From: Candidatus Stahliibacteriota bacterium
GTDB taxonomy: Bacteria; Hydrothermota; Tepidihabitantia; SM23-42
Reading direction: 5' to 3'
NCBI GenBank assembly: GCA_030613445.1
Contig: JAUWLY010000082.1
Coordinates: forward strand, 1 to 9,843
Length of the DNA stretch: 9,843 nucleotides
Program-made: the position numbers and the translations under genes
The notes under the pieces: generated by a model
What the model saw: the letters and a program-made list of their open reading frames with translations, nothing else
Databases searched by the model: none
What the model was told of the DNA's origin: nothing
Shown: one piece after another, positions 1 to 6,683 of the stretch
Position numbering within the stretch: position 1 is the first letter of the stretch
Layout: each line of letters begins with the position of its first letter

Positions 1-60
1 AGACAATCCGTATGATGACTCCAAATTACGGCACCGGTCATTGGGGGTCTCGTGCGCGCT

Positions 61-170
61 ATCCAGAAATTAGTGCCTCGTGTACTGGATCATCCGGTCA
101 AGCCTGATGATGACACAAAGACAAGCCGGATGATGACACAAAGCCAAACCGGATGATGACACAGGAAAGT
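61..170. repeat. Dispersed repeat with three tandem 23-25 bp units (left copy)
   Basis: A hairpin (atccag at 61-66, ctggat at 85-90) leads into three tandem units starting at 100, 123 and 146, of 23, 23 and 25 bp. Each carries the core gatgatgacaca, and units 2 and 3 carry ccggatgatgacaca. The same arrangement, in the same orientation, recurs at 9384-9540. The units follow each other without unique spacers, so this is not a CRISPR. It looks like a dispersed REP-like intergenic repeat; no coding function is seen. Confidence 0.8.
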
Positions 171-185
171 ACCTCATCGGGCATT

Positions 186-255
186 GTCTGATAAACCTGT
201 CCTGCCTGTCCCGAGTATATCGAGGGGAACGCAGTTGAAGGATCAGGCGACTACA
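186..255 (+). repeat. Structured dispersed repeat, copy 1
   Basis: This 70-bp element begins with gtctgat (186-192), continues with aaacctgtcctg, and ends with gttgaagg, atcaggc (242-248) and gactaca. The two 7-base arms pair, with one G-U. The reverse complement of 8921-8967 shows the same blocks in the same order, but with arms gcccaat and attgggc and a shorter middle. The shared blocks and the different but still complementary arms mark both as copies of one structured repeat family. It lies in intergenic DNA. Confidence 0.7.
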
Positions 256-274
256 TCAAATATGAACTCCTCAC

Positions 275-317
275 CCCTGAAACAATACTGAAATGATATT
301 CAGCACAAGGTTCAGGG
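275..317. repeat. Nested palindrome
   Basis: An outer inverted repeat (ccctgaa at 275-281, ttcaggg at 311-317) encloses an inner one (ctgaa at 288-292, ttcag at 299-303). The inner and outer arms are versions of the same sequence. This could reflect one REP-like hairpin inserted in another, or a duplicated arm. No gene overlaps it. Confidence 0.6.
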
Positions 318-327
318 CAGGCTTTTG

Positions 328-350
328 TCCTCTCCTCAGAGAGGAGAGGA
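328..350. repeat. Perfect 10-bp stem hairpin
   Basis: The arms tcctctcctc (328-337) and gaggagagga (341-350) are exact reverse complements around a 3-base loop (aga). No T-run follows on either strand, so it is probably an intergenic palindromic repeat and not an intrinsic terminator. It lies 18 bp before a second hairpin of similar composition at 369-393. Confidence 0.75.
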
Positions 351-368
351 AAGTGATCAATTAATACA

Positions 369-393
369 CCCTCTCCCTTTTTAAGGGAGAGGG
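369..393. repeat. Perfect 11-bp stem hairpin
   Basis: The arms ccctctccctt (369-379) and aagggagaggg (383-393) pair perfectly around a 3-base loop (ttt). It is followed by the G-rich tail atagggtgaggg. Palindromes of this kind are widespread as dispersed intergenic elements in bacterial genomes; that comparison is from memory. There is no T-run and no adjacent gene end that would make it a terminator. Confidence 0.75.
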
Positions 394-441
394 ATAGGGT
401 GAGGGTTTCCTAAAACAAGAGATTCATGATTGTGTGCAATC

Positions 442-458
442 TTACCCAATATGGGTAA
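442..458. promoter_or_regulatory. 17-bp inverted repeat, possible operator
   Basis: The arms ttaccca (442-448) and tgggtaa (452-458) are perfect inverted repeats around a 3-base centre. The site lies about 110 bp upstream of the first operon gene, outside the dispersed-repeat block. Size and symmetry suit a dimeric transcription factor site, but no regulator is encoded here and function is inferred only from position and symmetry. Confidence 0.35.
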
Positions 459-486
459 ATCTTTCCATAGTTAGAGTTCTGTATTG

Positions 487-517
487 GAAAAACACCCGAT
501 ATTGCATGGGGTTTTTC
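487..517 (+). promoter_or_regulatory. Bulged hairpin upstream of the pilus operon
   Basis: gaaaaac (487-493) pairs with gtttttc (511-517), and ccc (495-497) pairs with ggg (508-510). One bulged A and a 10-base loop complete a 10-bp stem. If the operon transcript starts upstream, this would lie in the 5' leader and could act as an attenuator or stabilising element. It resembles no riboswitch class I recognise. Confidence 0.3.
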
Positions 518-544
518 GAAAAAACAGGCATAGATCTTGCATAT

Positions 545-550
545 TATAAT
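545..550 (+). promoter_or_regulatory. Possible -10 box of the pilus operon
   Basis: A perfect TATAAT lies 20 bases before the fimT-like start codon. No good -35 box is found at 16-18 bp upstream (the bases there read close to aaacag). A start near 557 would leave only a few bases before the ribosome binding site at 560. It is plausible but weak; an activator-dependent or alternative-sigma promoter further upstream is equally possible. Confidence 0.25.
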
Positions 551-569
551 ACTGAAACTGGAGGTATAT

Positions 570-1133
570 ATGACCGAAAAACCAAAAAGGTTCATAATGC
601 CAGATGCATATACATGCATCAGAAGAACCAAGGGTTTTACACTCATTGAATTGATGGTTGTTATAACTATTATCGGTGTTATTTTAGTCATCGCAGTCCC
701 GAATTTCGCCCGCATGCAAAGACAGGCACGTGTCCGTGCTGGTGCTCAGGCAATCGCGCAAGACTTCAGGCAAATAAGAGAACGTGCACTCGGATTGAGT
801 GGGAGCTTTTTAATTACCTCACCTTCTAGTCGGACCTACCAGGTATTGCACCCGGACGGACACACTACGCTTTATCGACTCGGTAAAACGACTGGCGGTA
901 ATGTCTATTTTGGTGCAACCATTGCCGTGGGCACACCACCTGAAGCTAATGGTCCTATACCAGGTAATGGTTGGGATTTCGATTTGGGTAATTTAATCAT
1001 GGAATCGAGGGGTAGTGCGTCTAAAGGCGTTGCCTATGTCACTAATGATAGAGAAGATTTTGCTATCGGGGTTAATCCGCTTGGTAAAATACAGGTTTAC
1101 CAGTTCGAAAATGGGGTGTGGGTAAGTCGTTAG
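570..1133 (+). CDS. Type IV pilus minor pilin, FimT/FimU (GspH-like)
   Basis: This is a prepilin-like protein of 187 aa. The start at 570 is chosen because GGAGG at 560-564 stands 5 bases before it; the upstream ATG at 537 has no such site. The class III leader is 22 residues and ends in RRTKG, followed by FTLIELMVVITIIGVILV: cleavage after Gly22, Phe at +1 and Glu at +5, then the hydrophobic helix. The C-terminal 44 residues (about 144-187) include ESRGSASKGVAYVTN and GKIQVYQFENG, the pattern of the GspH/FimT domain (PF12019). In known systems FimU/FimT is a minor pilin of the priming complex that starts pilus assembly in the inner membrane; FimT proteins have also been linked to DNA uptake. 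It is first in the operon, 15 bp ahead of the pilV-like gene. A pseudopilin of a type II system is the alternative, but the pilY1 neighbour argues for a pilus. Confidence 0.88.
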   Translation: MTEKPKRFIMPDAYTCIRRTKGFTLIELMVVITIIGVILVIAVPNFARMQRQARVRAGAQAIAQDFRQIRERALGLSGSFLITSPSSRTYQVLHPDGHTTLYRLGKTTGGNVYFGATIAVGTPPEANGPIPGNGWDFDLGNLIMESRGSASKGVAYVTNDREDFAIGVNPLGKIQVYQFENGVWVSR

Positions 1134-1148
1134 CATTAAGGAGGAATC

Positions 1149-1595
1149 ATGAAACAACAGAAAACAATTATTCAATCAACCTGTGCCAAAGGGTTCACGC
1201 TTGTGGAAGTCCTTGTTGCAGTGATGATTTTGTCTGTCGGTATCTTGGGGGTGAGTCAAATGACCGTGATGGGTATAAAGGTCAACACCGTGGTAAATCA
1301 ACGTATGTATGCTCGCGTTGTTATGGCTACGGTCTTTGAAAACCTCAATAACTTACCGAGTACTCATGCGTGGTTGGCTGAAACCAATGGTAACCCGGAT
1401 CTGAATATTACTGACTCTGCAAGTGCCGACCACTTTCAGCGCTTGAGTAACCCTAATGTTCCATACAGTTATATGACTGTATGGAACGTCACAGACAGTC
1501 TTCCTGAAATGGGTATGAAGACTATTCGAATCTGGGTCATGTGGGGACCAGGTTTCAAAGGCAAAATCTCCACTGACCTTATCAAAAGAACGTAG
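1149..1595 (+). CDS. pilV: Type IV pilus minor pilin, PilV-like
   Basis: This 148-aa protein has AAGGAGG at 1138-1144, four bases before the ATG. The leader is 15 residues ending in AKG, followed by FTLVEVLVAVMILSVGILGV (Gly/Phe cleavage, Glu at +5). The run VEVLVAVMILSVGILG is typical of PilV (TIGR02523 type). The short globular part ends with a strand-rich segment (VTDSLPEMGMKTIRIWVMW) of the kind seen at the PilV C-terminus. PilV is one of the minor pilins of the tip/priming complex that links to PilY1. It lies between the fimT-like and pilW-like genes, with a 12-bp gap downstream holding the next ribosome binding site. The identification rests on the N-terminus and on gene order; the globular domain is poorly conserved in this family. 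Confidence 0.85.
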   Translation: MKQQKTIIQSTCAKGFTLVEVLVAVMILSVGILGVSQMTVMGIKVNTVVNQRMYARVVMATVFENLNNLPSTHAWLAETNGNPDLNITDSASADHFQRLSNPNVPYSYMTVWNVTDSLPEMGMKTIRIWVMWGPGFKGKISTDLIKRT

Positions 1596-1607
1596 GAAGG
1601 AGGAATT

Positions 1608-2534
1608 ATGAAAAAAGGTATGACATTAGTTGAAATTTTGGTTTCGCTCCTAATCCTCTCGTTCCTTCTCGCGGCGATATTTACAATACTCAACCTCCAA
1701 ACAATCAAGTCTATCCAGGTTCAAAAAACCGCTATCCTTCAGACTGATGCTCAAGTGGCATTGACGCTCTTGAAATGGGATTTAGGGGCGGCTGGTCTTG
1801 CCTATCCAAAACAAGACGACGCCGTGCAATCATTTCCCGGTACTGGTTTTAATAACTCTGATGCAATCAACTTGAGGGCGGTTGGACTTGGTTTTGAATC
1901 GGCAAAGATCAAGTGGTCCTGGCTCCTGGCAAAGTCCAGCACCGACATAATACAGGTGCGCCGGCACGCTGATGCTGATATGAATTTTGCAGTAAATGAA
2001 ACGCTGGTCGTGCTCGACGTAAATCGTGAAATAATGTACCCACCAGGCGATATAACAGTGGAGGGTACGGTGAACTTTGTTTTTATCGACCAATGGGGCG
2101 ATAGTATCCCGGGTCTGCTCGTTGACGTTGACAATCAAGTCGGCGCCATTGCTGGTTTAGTAGTGATACGTAAATACGCTGCCATTTATGACCCTGGGGT
2201 GATGATTAGTCTCAATGCAAATGGGCAATTAATGAGAGGCAGTGATGTCCTGCTTGAAAACGTTGAAGACCTGCAATTTGCCTATGGGATTGATAGCGAC
2301 GGTGACGGTGTTATAGAATCATGGTTCAATAATGTACCCCAATTCGCAACGGCGGGCCAAAAGTGGGCGATTCGCTATTCCATGGTTGTAACTTCAAGAC
2401 CAATGGGTGGGTATGAATACGCGATCGATCCAATCAATATCGAAGACAATTCCTATGCTCTTAATGCATTGCAAAAAAAGCGCAAGCGAGCGATCCTTAC
2501 TGGAATTATCGCACCGCCTAATTTACAACCATAG
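1608..2534 (+). CDS. pilW: Type IV pilus minor pilin, PilW-like
   Basis: This 308-aa protein has AAGGAGG at 1597-1603, four bases before the ATG. The leader is very short (MKKG), then MTLVEILVSLLILSFLLAAI with Glu at +5. The mature protein starts with Met instead of the usual Phe, which prepilin peptidase tolerates. Features of the PilW family (PF16074) include a long globular domain and, near residues 220-237, LENVEDLQFAYG followed by DSDGDGVIESW, where D229, D231 and D233 form a DxDxDG acidic loop that could bind calcium. PilW is a large minor pilin; in Pseudomonas-type systems PilV, PilW and PilX form the tip complex holding PilY1. Its stop codon overlaps the AGGAGG of the pilX-like gene, so translation of the two is probably linked. 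Confidence 0.88.
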   Translation: MKKGMTLVEILVSLLILSFLLAAIFTILNLQTIKSIQVQKTAILQTDAQVALTLLKWDLGAAGLAYPKQDDAVQSFPGTGFNNSDAINLRAVGLGFESAKIKWSWLLAKSSTDIIQVRRHADADMNFAVNETLVVLDVNREIMYPPGDITVEGTVNFVFIDQWGDSIPGLLVDVDNQVGAIAGLVVIRKYAAIYDPGVMISLNANGQLMRGSDVLLENVEDLQFAYGIDSDGDGVIESWFNNVPQFATAGQKWAIRYSMVVTSRPMGGYEYAIDPINIEDNSYALNALQKKRKRAILTGIIAPPNLQP

Positions 2535-2543
2535 GAGGATATG

Positions 2544-3041
2544 ATGAATAAAAATCCTAAATACCTAAATTCCCAAATACCTAAAATTAAAGCAAATAAA
2601 GGAATAGCTATGCTTGTTGCTCTCGGCACGATGATCGTAATTCTTATTATCGGCTCTTTAGGAATTTATATTATAACACGCGGTTTGAAGGTCACGGCTG
2701 GTCAAACACGTTATGAAACTGCTTATGAAGCTGGTGTAGCGTCACTTGAAATAGGTCTGGCAAGAGCTATTTATCTCAATCAAAACCTCCAGGTCCCGGA
2801 CACCTCAGAAGTAATACAAGTAGGCAAGTATGAATGCGCGCTCCACGTTGAAAGAACATCAGCTGTGGCGATTACGCTTTCTGGTACCGCGATGAAGTTT
2901 GCCCGTGCTATAGCAGGTCCGGGTTCAACACCTTCGACCGGCAGTTACCGTACTTATTATATTAGCGCACGCGCTAAAGGAGACGCCGGCGAGCAGGTTA
3001 TGCTCGAGGTTTTGCAGCGCTATACAATTTTAGCACAATAG
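2544..3041 (+). CDS. pilX: Type IV pilus minor pilin, PilX-like
   Basis: This is a protein of 165 aa. Two ATGs follow in tandem at 2541 and 2544. AGGAGG at 2533-2538 is only 2 bases from the first but 5 from the second, so 2544 is preferred. After a 20-residue leader ending in KANKG comes IAMLVALGTMIVILIIGSLG and then a region with ETAYEAGVASLEIGLARA, the PilX_N-type pattern (PF14341) of a helix followed by an Ala/Glu-rich stretch. Position +5 is Val, so the usual pilin Glu5 is absent, as it also is in GspK-type tip pseudopilins. The leader is encoded by degenerate 8-bp repeats (2553-2584), an oddity shared with the next gene. The protein most likely sits at or near the pilus tip. GspK-like is the alternative, but the length is far shorter than GspK. 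Confidence 0.82.
   Translation: MNKNPKYLNSQIPKIKANKGIAMLVALGTMIVILIIGSLGIYIITRGLKVTAGQTRYETAYEAGVASLEIGLARAIYLNQNLQVPDTSEVIQVGKYECALHVERTSAVAITLSGTAMKFARAIAGPGSTPSTGSYRTYYISARAKGDAGEQVMLEVLQRYTILAQ
2553..2584 (+). repeat. Degenerate 8-bp tandem repeat in the pilX leader
   Basis: Four consecutive octamers can be read: aatcctaa, atacctaa, attcccaa, atacctaa. They lie 9 bases after the start codon and encode most of the long prepilin leader. The octamer atacctaa also occurs in the comparable array at the start of pilY1. As 8 is not a multiple of 3, the encoded peptide is not itself repetitive. Confidence 0.7.
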
Positions 3042-3050
3042 GAGGATATG

Positions 3051-6000
3051 ATGAAAAGCAGAAATTCAGAGGTTAAGAAGTTACGAGGTTTGGATTTACA
3101 GAAGTTCAAAACTTCAAAACCTCAAAACCTGAAATCTAAAATACCTAAGGCGTGTATGAGCAGTAGTATACTCATCTTACTGTTCTTCGTCTCATTCGGC
3201 TTCACTGTAGAAATGGCACCTTATTGCTGTGCACCGCCTTTTGTGATGCAATCAGTAAAACCGAATATTCTCTTGGCTATTGACGTAACTGGGAGTATGT
3301 TGTGGCGAGCTTCATGGAAAGTAAACAATGGTTACCATGACAAGACCGAGACCTATTACGGTTATTTTGTTGACACGGTGAATTATTACTATGGAAATGG
3401 GGTATTCTATCCAGAAGGACATGGTGGGGCATCAGGACCGTTTCCGGGTAGTATAATGAACTGGGCATGTATGAGCCGGATTGATGTGACAAGAAAGGTT
3501 CTTAGTGGTGGCAGGGGAGTGCCAACGAGTCAGTTTCCAAAAAATACCCTTGAAGCCGAAGGATCCGGCTCGGGCTGGTCGTGTTATCTTGCCACAAGGA
3601 CAGGTGGAACTATTTATAAATATAGATTCAGCAAACCGAATGGTAAGGAGATAACGATAGAAAGAAGCAGCAGTGGTTATAATTATAATTATCCAGACAC
3701 CATCAATCTTCCTCAATTTATTCCGACGGGAACCTTTACCATAAATATAGACGTGCCATCGGCTGAGTGGATGAGCCAAGGTGTAATTCGTCAAATCTGT
3801 GACAAAAACCTGGATACTGATTTTGATGAGGATGCCCCAAGGTTGGCATTATTATTCTTCAGCACAAGCAATTTAAAGCTGGCACGAGAATTATGGGAAA
3901 GTGATGGACCCGCGGCAGTCAGCGCAGAGAAGTTCATCAATGATATAAATAATGTAAGTATAGGCGGTGCTACACCGGTTGGAAAGGCAGTATTTGAATC
4001 TGTCGGTTATCTCGCCTGGGTTGAGAGCAGATATGGTGCCTATGTTAAAACTAATGTTGCTAAAAAAGATCCATATAATACCTGGACCGGCGATACAGTA
4101 TGGTGTCGAAAGAGTTTTGTCATTCTTTTAGGTGATGGTGAATCAAATTCGGATTGGCCCGTAGTCAGTACCTATGCTCCACTGCCCAATGGCCCGTTTG
4201 CCCGACCATTATATGATTATGATGATGACGGTCACCCTGGCGACTGGGGCAGCACCCACCCGGCTGATGACTATGCCTATTATGGACATATCACTGACAT
4301 AAGACCTGATATAGGCGATATACAGAATATCGAGTTCTATTCTATATTTTCATTTGGTCTGGGTGCCGATCTCTTCAAAGAAATTGCCAAGGACGGAGGA
4401 TTTGACGACCGAAATGGTGACAATATCCCCCAGGTCAATGAATACGATAAAGATGGTGATGGTATCCCTGATCATTATTATGAAGCAAAAGATGGCAGCG
4501 AGCTTGAAGAGGCGATTATAAAAATAATCATGGATATTCTGGCAAAGGTATCATCATCAAGTGGAGTATCAGTTATTACTGCAGGAACCAAGGTTGGGGG
4601 TACGGGTGTTCAGGCACAATTTTATCCGAGAAGAAATTTTCCTACTGGCGAAAACCTGGAATGGATTGGCACATGTCAGAGCCTCTGGGTCGACCCGTAT
4701 GGCTGGCTCAGAGAAGACAACGTACCTGACTCAATGCTGCATCTGCAGCAAGACTACGTGATAACCATGAAATGGGAACCAGGTCCTGCAAACGTGATAG
4801 TGACTCGTATGAGAGATAATGATGGATCCGGCGACCCTGCGCAGTTCACCCTGGTTGAGCAGGTGCCAATAGAAGAGCTTGTTCCAGTATGGGATGCAGG
4901 CAAGTTGCTCTGGAATTCATTACCAGGCAACAGAACAATCCAGGCTTTTGCCGACGCGAACAAAAACGGCGTGGTCGATGCGGGTGAAATGACAGACTTT
5001 GTTGTGGGCCAAGCCCCCACACTGAAACAGTATCTCGGTGTTCCTTCGGTCGCAGCAGCTGAGACAGTCATAAGCTATATCAGAGGAACTGATTTTGATG
5101 ATCTGAGAACGAGAACCGCAGACATGAAAGTCTGGAAACTCGGCGATATTATCAGCTCTGGCGCGCTCGCAATACAGAGTGCAATCGAACGGTATGATTT
5201 TATATACGGTGATCAATCATATATTCAGTATTACGACGATATGAAGAATAGAAGGCAGGCAGTTTATGTCGGTGCCAATGACGGCATGCTCCATTGTTTC
5301 AACGGCGGTATCCCAATTGAAGTAGGTGTGAATCCAATGGTGCCCCTCAAGCTGGACCCAGCTGGCTATGAACTCGGTGAGGAACTCTGGTCCTATATCC
5401 CATACAATATCCTACCACACCTCAAGTGGCTCCAAAACCCGTTGTATTGCCATGTATACTACATTGATCTGAAATCATATGCGACTGATGTTCAAATCTT
5501 TACTCCTAGCGCAACGCATCCCAATGGCTGGGGTACGATCCTTATCGGTGGTATGCGGCTCGGCGGCATGCCGATCATCAATGACGTAGATACGACTTCC
5601 TCTGCATATTTTGCCATTGATGTAACTGATCCGTTAAACCCCGTTCCCATGTGGGAATTCACTGACGATAGCATCGGGCTTACCATGTGCTATTCATGCG
5701 TCGTAAAAGTGGACTCCTCCTGGTATCTGGTCTTTGGTTCTGGTCCTGAAACGTGCAGCGGAGAGTGTACGCAGAATGCGTCTGTCTACGTACTCAATCT
5801 TGAAGACGGCCAATTACTCAGGAAATTTGATATTCCTGAACCGGAATCTTTTATCACCAATATCTTTGGCGCTGACTGGGGGATGGATTATACAGTCGAC
5901 CGCATCTATTTGGGGACGTGCCATGCAGACGCTGCATTACCAGGCGGATGGGGTGGAAAAATCTATTGCATATTGACTGACGATAAGGAGGATCCCACGG

Positions 6001-6674
6001 CATGGACAATGCAGGAGACCTTTGACATGCAAAGACCGGTGACGTCAGAAGGTAGCATTTCAACTGATGACTATGGCCATCTCTGGGTGTACTTTGGCAG
6101 CGGCAGATTCTTCTCAGAGCTTGATGAACTCGACTTTACAGTACAGCGCTATATTGGCATCCGCGAGGATACGCTTCGCGCAACGACAGTTGCCGGATTG
6201 TTTGACGTAACCGACGTTCTCGTTGACACGTTTGATGTTGTTCACTACCCACCCGCAGATACCTCGAGTTTTGAAGCGCTCATCGATACGATCAATACTA
6301 TTGGCGGCTGGTATCGTGACCTCGAAGGTGAAGGTGAACGTAGTCTCACAACATCACTCGTTTTTGGCGGTGCGGTTCTCTTCACAACATTCCTGCCGAC
6401 CGGTGACATATGTTCTTACGGTGGCTACGGCAACTTCTACGCACTCTTTTACCGTACTGGCACAGCTTATACCAAAGCTTTTCTCGTTTCTCAGGATACC
6501 CTGTTCCGTCCAATATTCATTGATCTCGGCCAGGGTATGCCTTCAGAACCAAGCTTGTATGTGAGTGGAGACCAGACCAAGGTCTTTATCCAGGCGGGTG
6601 GTGGTATTGTCTCACCGGAAACTGGTATCCCGGGTCTGCCCACATCAGGTGTAATAATCTGGAAAGGAAGATAG
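3051..6674 (+). CDS. pilY1: PilY1-like pilus tip adhesin / assembly factor
   Basis: This is a protein of 1207 aa, within the usual PilY1 range. Tandem ATGs lie at 3048 and 3051; AGGAGG at 3040-3045 gives 2 and 5 bases of spacing, so 3051 is used. A 36-residue basic N-region precedes a hydrophobic signal segment (about 37-55). A von Willebrand A-like domain follows: DVTGSM at 78-83 and Thr308 in GGATPVGKA are MIDAS-type residues, and LLGDGES with Asp362 forms the later acidic loop. Calcium-binding loops are D453-E464, DKDGDGIPD at 466-474 and an EF-hand-like DANKNGVVDAGE at 635-646. The PilY1 propeller (PF05567) carries VYVGANDGMLH at 738-748, then ELWSYIPYNILPHLKWLQNP. PilY1 sits at the pilus tip, promotes extension, and in Pseudomonas controls retraction through calcium and mediates surface sensing. 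Ligand and sensing roles here are inferred. An internal ATG at 3156 could give a normal signal peptide. Confidence 0.93.
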   Translation: MKSRNSEVKKLRGLDLQKFKTSKPQNLKSKIPKACMSSSILILLFFVSFGFTVEMAPYCCAPPFVMQSVKPNILLAIDVTGSMLWRASWKVNNGYHDKTETYYGYFVDTVNYYYGNGVFYPEGHGGASGPFPGSIMNWACMSRIDVTRKVLSGGRGVPTSQFPKNTLEAEGSGSGWSCYLATRTGGTIYKYRFSKPNGKEITIERSSSGYNYNYPDTINLPQFIPTGTFTINIDVPSAEWMSQGVIRQICDKNLDTDFDEDAPRLALLFFSTSNLKLARELWESDGPAAVSAEKFINDINNVSIGGATPVGKAVFESVGYLAWVESRYGAYVKTNVAKKDPYNTWTGDTVWCRKSFVILLGDGESNSDWPVVSTYAPLPNGPFARPLYDYDDDGHPGDWGSTHPADDYAYYGHITDIRPDIGDIQNIEFYSIFSFGLGADLFKEIAKDGGFDDRNGDNIPQVNEYDKDGDGIPDHYYEAKDGSELEEAIIKIIMDILAKVSSSSGVSVITAGTKVGGTGVQAQFYPRRNFPTGENLEWIGTCQSLWVDPYGWLREDNVPDSMLHLQQDYVITMKWEPGPANVIVTRMRDNDGSGDPAQFTLVEQVPIEELVPVWDAGKLLWNSLPGNRTIQAFADANKNGVVDAGEMTDFVVGQAPTLKQYLGVPSVAAAETVISYIRGTDFDDLRTRTADMKVWKLGDIISSGALAIQSAIERYDFIYGDQSYIQYYDDMKNRRQAVYVGANDGMLHCFNGGIPIEVGVNPMVPLKLDPAGYELGEELWSYIPYNILPHLKWLQNPLYCHVYYIDLKSYATDVQIFTPSATHPNGWGTILIGGMRLGGMPIINDVDTTSSAYFAIDVTDPLNPVPMWEFTDDSIGLTMCYSCVVKVDSSWYLVFGSGPETCSGECTQNASVYVLNLEDGQLLRKFDIPEPESFITNIFGADWGMDYTVDRIYLGTCHADAALPGGWGGKIYCILTDDKEDPTAWTMQETFDMQRPVTSEGSISTDDYGHLWVYFGSGRFFSELDELDFTVQRYIGIREDTLRATTVAGLFDVTDVLVDTFDVVHYPPADTSSFEALIDTINTIGGWYRDLEGEGERSLTTSLVFGGAVLFTTFLPTGDICSYGGYGNFYALFYRTGTAYTKAFLVSQDTLFRPIFIDLGQGMPSEPSLYVSGDQTKVFIQAGGGIVSPETGIPGLPTSGVIIWKGR
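3068..3147 (+). repeat. Degenerate 8-bp tandem repeat in the pilY1 N-terminus
   Basis: Ten consecutive octamers can be laid out without gaps, from agaggtta and agaagtta at 3068-3083 to aaaacttc, aaaacctc and aaaacctg at 3108-3131 and aataccta at 3140-3147. The first half is GGTT-rich and the second half AACC-rich, so the array folds back on itself: gaagtt (3101-3106) with aacttc (3110-3115), and gaggttt (3085-3091) with aaacctc (3117-3123). It encodes the basic extension before the signal peptide. Confidence 0.65.
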
Positions 6675-6683
6675 GAGGTAACA

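Noticed and set aside
328..393. Two hairpins as terminators of an upstream gene
   Set aside because: Neither has a following T-run on either strand, and no gene end lies nearby.
537..569. ATG at 537 as the fimT start
   Set aside because: There is no ribosome binding site, and it overlaps the possible -10 box. The ATG at 570 has GGAGG five bases upstream.
430..569. A c-di-GMP or other known riboswitch ahead of the pilus genes
   Set aside because: Such control is plausible for pilus genes, but the conserved aptamer sequences are not seen; only simple hairpins are present.
410..715. Minus-strand frame of 101 codons over the operon leader
   Set aside because: It overlaps the fimT-like gene and its ribosome binding site, has no initiation signal, and its composition is not protein-like.
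4754..5216. Minus-strand open frames inside pilY1
   Set aside because: They are antisense to a gene with clear family motifs in frame, have no ribosome binding sites, and show no recognisable domains.
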